DNA of 10,357 nucleotides, from assembly GCA_025331435.1 (NCBI GenBank), contig JAIWNI010000344.1, positions 1 to 10,357 on the forward strand, in the 5' to 3' direction. The notes under the pieces were generated by a model. It was not told where the DNA came from and searched no databases. It saw only the letters and a program-made list of their open reading frames with translations. The DNA comes from Choanephora cucurbitarum. Its lineage: Eukaryota > Mucoromycota > Mucoromycetes > Mucorales > Choanephoraceae. This document shows positions 7,382 through 10,357 of the stretch, piece by piece (the stretch's first letter is position 1; every line of letters begins with the position of its first letter). Position numbers and translations under genes: made by a program.

Positions 7382-7583
7382 CTACTACTGCATGCAAGGT
7401 ATCTGCTCTTCAGGCTTCAAGATAAAAAAAAAGAACAAAAGAAAAAAGAAATCGAAATTGTGGCTGGCGTCCTATATTAAATCAATTCAAGTGCAGCACA
7501 AACAATCTATCCAAAGTGCTAAATCAAGATGCATATGCTATCTTTTTGACAGAAATGCCTCTCAAAGGTCAAGCAATAGGCCT
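7382..7583. other. Non-coding stretch with A-rich tract
   Basis: Nothing recognisable is encoded here. An A-rich run at about 7421-7450 (A9, then interrupted A runs) lies just upstream of the 5' limit of the decayed minus-strand region. On the minus strand it is a T-rich tract, which could equally be promoter poly(dT) or a poly(A) relic of an old insertion. Confidence 0.3.
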
Positions 7584-7913
7584 ATATGAATACTGAGCAT
7601 ACCATTCGAACCGGAAGAATTCAAGGCAACCGCCTGAATGGTCAAATAAAGACTGGGATTCAAATATAAATATAGAAGAACCCATATATAGTATAAAAAA
7701 GAATCTACATTTTTATATAATAAAAGAATCCAATTCGACCCTATTCATCCAATAAGCATACCTATTATTCTAATGACGCCATATGTAATAATGAAAGTAC
7801 GACATTCTTTCAAGAAACATACTCACTTAAAGGTCTCTAATCCTCTCAAAGCCATTTGCTCATATATAAAAACTAAGCAAAACTTGTAAAAGCAGGATGG
7901 CCCATATAAAATA
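7584..7913 (+). repeat. Possible decayed LTR-like sequence
   Basis: Short blocks match the LTR at 3912-4354 in the same order and orientation. CTGAGCA (7593) matches 3921. GCCTGAATGGTCAAATAA (7632-7649) agrees with 3957-3974 at 14 of 18 bases. The 34 bases at 7702-7735 agree with 4010-4043 at 27 positions, including an exact AATAAAAGAATCCAA. A TATATAAA (7863-7870) and AATAAA (7908-7913) follow at spacings similar to those in the LTR. Between the blocks the match is poor, and no clean TG...CA ends were found. It may be an old solo LTR of a related family, or AT-rich coincidence. Confidence 0.3.
7601..7642. repeat. Imperfect hairpin
   Basis: ACCATTC (7601-7607) pairs with GAATGGT (7636-7642), and directly inside the right arm AGGC (7623-7626) pairs with GCCT (7632-7635) across AACC. 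A 16-base bulge remains on the left. The stem is short and may be chance. Confidence 0.25.
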
Positions 7914-7945
7914 AATCCTTGATTGTGATTGGACAATGGTCATTT

Positions 7946-8090
7946 GATTCTGCCCTCCACGGGCAGAATTTCTGCCCTCCAGAGTAAAATTATGCAAATC
8001 CTCTCCCAGTTTTTTTTCAAAAACCTATGGTTTTTTTACAGAATTTTCTGCATCCCACGGTAAGAATTTTTTGCCCCAGAGGGCAGAATC
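7946..8090. repeat. MITE-like element with 12-bp terminal inverted repeats and internal hairpins
   Basis: GATTCTGCCCTC (7946-7957) is perfectly inverted as GAGGGCAGAATC (8079-8090), bounding 145 bp. Inside are four related units of about 20 bases (7949-7969, 7971-7990, 8047-8067 and 8070-8089) built on TCTGCCCTCCACGGGCAGAAT. The first unit is itself a perfect 9-bp hairpin (ATTCTGCCC/GGGCAGAAT with a 5-base loop). Near the middle AAAAACC (8019-8025) pairs with GGTTTTT (8029-8035). There is no coding capacity. Small size, terminal inverted repeats and a palindromic body fit a miniature inverted-repeat element, but I could not identify a convincing target-site duplication. Confidence 0.5.
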
Positions 8091-8636
8091 TGAGCCGTAG
8101 TGAATGCAAACGTTACACATATGCCGCAGTTTTTTTTTAAAGCCAATTGATGATTATAATCTTTTGGCCTACGATTACATGTTGGTTTTTCTCTATACAA
8201 ATAAAGTCTTTGAAGTTCTATCAACTTTTACCTGAGTTTGAGAAAGTTGTGTTGGATAAAAAGTGAAACTATGATTGAGTGAGTATGGACGCTTGCACTG
8301 AAAATAAATGCGATCGCAATCTAATTCGATGCAAAAGTAAAACATTATTATATCGTTTGAATTTCCTTTGGGTCTCATTGGTGGATGTATGTTTTCTCAT
8401 CTTCCAGAACCACACTAAATACCAAACTATTTCTCATAACCTCAATTTCTTTTTCCTTTCTTCCTTTTGTTAGAAATGTAAAGTAAAAGGCTACCTTTAT
8501 TCCGTATACATCAATCCATGAAGTGATTTAAATGAGCAATTTGTTCTATTATCTGCTCACTCATGGTTAGTTTAAATCCGTAGTATGTTGTCTATTACCT
8601 ATACATGTATTCCAGAGTGCTTATCTTCGAAATGCC
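8091..8636. other. No gene seen
   Basis: AT-rich sequence with only short open frames on both strands, none with recognisable features. A T-rich run (about 8130-8138) and scattered AATAAA-like words are present, as expected from composition. Confidence 0.4.
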
Positions 8637-9811
8637 TTAGATTGTATCCCTATTACAGTAGAAGAGTCGGTCTTGTTCGCCTCTGTATCCGATACTAACT
8701 ACCATCTTAGGAATTAGCTGCATGTACCTTACGCAATGTTGTCCTTCTTAAAGAAACAAATCTCTTTTACTTATCTGTGAATTGCATGGCACCGCTTCTG
8801 TACTGGTCTGTCATCAACTTCCAGGCTATGTCAAATATCGGTTAAGTGGCTTCTGTTTGCTGTCATTCTTGAAAAATACGTGATCCAAATGGTATTGCCT
8901 TGCTATACTTTCAAATTCTGCTCTTATTTTGAATCAATGAACTATGTTTTGTTGTATGGTTTGTCGTCATATCTTACACTTCTGGTGAATGTTTATCTCC
9001 TTACATGCTAATGCTGAGGATATAATAATTTCTAGGTCTTCAAGTTGGCTCTCGTCTCCGTTACTTGTGTGTTTTCTGGTTGTTTGCAATGCCGTATGTG
9101 TGTTTTTCTACATCGCATATGCTGATACCGTAGGCCTAAATGCATTTTCTGGTCATTCATAGTTGAAGTCGCCTTCTATAAGCCTGGTCGTACAAAGTTG
9201 GTGATTGCCTTACAGCTGTCGGTCATTGGTATGGACAAACCACTGTTTAAAATGTATTTCATTAATCACATTTGCTTCAGAAACAACTAATCTTCATAAG
9301 CGCGTCTGTTTCTTTGGCTTACCTTGTCAACATGTTGACGACATTCCCATGTCGAGTTGTGCATCCTCGCTCATTGACCCCATCATGCCGATCCCAGTAG
9401 GTTCGTGTTGTTGCATCTTCGAGATCCTGCTGTCAAAAACGTGGTTTGGCTTTGCTAACGAGCTTTGGTAACTTTGATACTCTTCATGAATGAAGGAAAA
9501 AAAGAAAATTGATTTTAATTTTGAAACTCATTTTTTTAGCGACGCCTTCTCAATATGAAGCTTTTACTTGTAGACGACTTTATAAACTATGCTCTGTTTT
9601 CATACTTCAAGGACTCTATTCCTTAGAGGTAAAAATATCGAATCAGCGTTGAAGCTTTAATTTCGTTAGTGTAAGGCATCCACTTAGACATAGTTCTCAT
9701 ATTAATTTCGTATCCTTTATAGTCAGTCACAACTTTATCCGCTATCATGATCAATCCATCAAATGTTAATCTAAACAAATCCTTAATTCTATGCATTGAC
9801 TGTTTGCTTTA
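8637..9811 (-). pseudogene. Second decayed or fragmented coding-like region on the minus strand (unrecognised)
   Basis: Protein-like minus-strand open stretches occur at 9626-9808 (61 codons, including FRLTFDGLIMIADKVVTDYK), 9330-9527 (66 codons, including ISKMQQHEPTGIGMMGSMSE), 8970-9107 (GDESQLEDLEIIISSALACK), 8829-8933 (RAEFESIARQYHLDHVFFKN) and 8640-8747 (YRGEQDRLFYCNRDTI). A good donor-like AG|GTAAGCC lies at about 9317-9325 on the minus strand, so part of this could be real exons rather than a relic. In the 9.2-9.5 kb stretch other frames on both strands are open too, including a + strand frame at 9205-9471, which weakens the case. No domain is recognised, and whether it belongs with the 5005-7381 cluster cannot be told. 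Confidence 0.25.
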
Positions 9812-10046
9812 CACTTTTATTGTGATCACGATGTGCTTGTATATGAATTTATTATATGCAATCCCTACACCGTCACTGAAAGAATACCATTCCGAAAAGA
9901 CGTTGTCAAGTCTAAGATTGTGACTACTTCTAAATTAGTATTTTAAGTTAGCTGTAGTTTAATATTAATAAACGAGGCTCTTTTGTGTTCAAGTTACTAT
10001 TACATAACCTGGATAATACATGGTGAGGCTCCAGGCTTACTGCTAA

Positions 10047-10357
10047 ACTTACACAATTCCGTACACACACACACATACTACTATCACACATTCACCTGCC
10101 AAAAGGCGTCGTTTCTCGGAACCTTTATCCTATCCATCACTACTCGCTACTTTCAAGCAATCCACATCAGACAGCTCACCCAATTCACCAGATTCACAAA
10201 CATCGACCTCGTCATTCGCAACGGCTCCTTCATCATTTTCTCTAGAACCAGTCAATATAGAAAGGGTAATCAATATGGACCCTACCACTTCACTTAGCAA
10301 CATTTCTTCTACTGATTTCAATCAATATGTCTTCTTCGAACGCCTCCGTAACTTAGC
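10047..10357 (+). CDS. Possible N-terminal part of a Ser/Thr/Pro-rich protein (runs off window)
   Basis: The third + frame is open for 103 codons, from after a TAA at 10044-10046 to the window edge. It contains a basic KRRR patch followed by a Ser/Thr/Pro-rich stretch (for example STSDSSPNSPDSQTSTSSF), typical of disordered fungal N-termini, then a more ordered FNQYVFFERLRNL. The only in-frame ATG is at 10275, so the start is either there or in an upstream exon. A frame of similar length (9983-10297) overlaps it on the same strand, and a 63-codon minus-strand frame (10130-10321) also overlaps; both look less natural. No family is recognised. Confidence 0.4.
10063..10074. repeat. (AC)6 microsatellite
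   Basis: Six uninterrupted AC units followed by AT, at the 5' edge of the open frame at the right end of the window. Confidence 0.6.

Noticed and set aside
6044..7589. A series of short + strand open frames (6044-6283, 6276-6458, 6813-7055, 7062-7268, 7305-7589).
   Set aside because: They are Leu/Ser/Cys/Phe-rich, pyrimidine-driven frames lying antisense to the more protein-like minus-strand stretches, with no shared splice signals.
7595..7645. A B-box-like GGTTCGAAT on the minus strand suggesting a tRNA or SINE.
   Set aside because: The last bases of the B box do not match, no T-arm stem forms and no convincing A box lies upstream.
9205..9471. 88-codon + strand frame.
   Set aside because: It starts at TTG after a stop, is Cys/Ser-rich with no recognisable domain, and overlaps open minus-strand frames. 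It cannot be separated from chance.
1..10357. CRISPR array, bacterial operon signals, rRNA or tRNA genes.
   Set aside because: No regularly spaced repeats, no rRNA or tRNA cores and no prokaryotic gene layout were seen.

Overview
The window looks like AT-rich fungal DNA, most likely from an early-diverging lineage such as Mucoromycota. The grounds are a chromodomain-bearing Ty3/gypsy retrotransposon, a 52-bp GTAAG...TAG intron, and eukaryotic TATA and AATAAA signals. There is no bacterial-style operon layout. The lineage is an inference, not a proven placement.

Bases 1-4354 are the 3' part of a Ty3/gypsy chromovirus on the + strand. The window opens inside the end of Gag. It then runs through protease, reverse transcriptase and RNase H, an HHCC/DDE integrase, a GPY/F-like module and a C-terminal chromodomain with a complete aromatic cage. 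A polypurine tract (3898-3911) and one LTR of about 443 bp (3912-4354) follow. The 5' LTR, primer-binding site and most of Gag lie left of the window. The pol frame is broken by a +1 shift inside RNase H near 2185-2192, so this copy is probably inactive unless that is a sequencing error. An exact second copy of the 14-base PPT core lies just upstream of the integrase (2378-2391) and is a candidate central PPT.

Bases 4355-4839 hold the 3' end of a spliced gene (exon to 4471, intron 4472-4523, last exon 4524-4839). It begins exactly where the LTR ends and has no start codon of its own, which suggests that the retrotransposon landed in a coding exon. The LTR promoter points into this fragment.

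Bases about 4990-10040 contain no intact gene that I can defend. The minus strand is purine-rich and carries many short protein-like open stretches broken by stops and frame changes, in two clusters (5005-7381 and 8637-9811). I read these tentatively as decayed genes. Between them lie a possible decayed relative of the LTR (about 7584-7913) and a 145-bp element with 12-bp terminal inverted repeats and internal hairpins (7946-8090), which resembles a MITE. The right edge (10047-10357) carries an open, Ser/Thr/Pro-rich + strand frame that may be the start of another gene.
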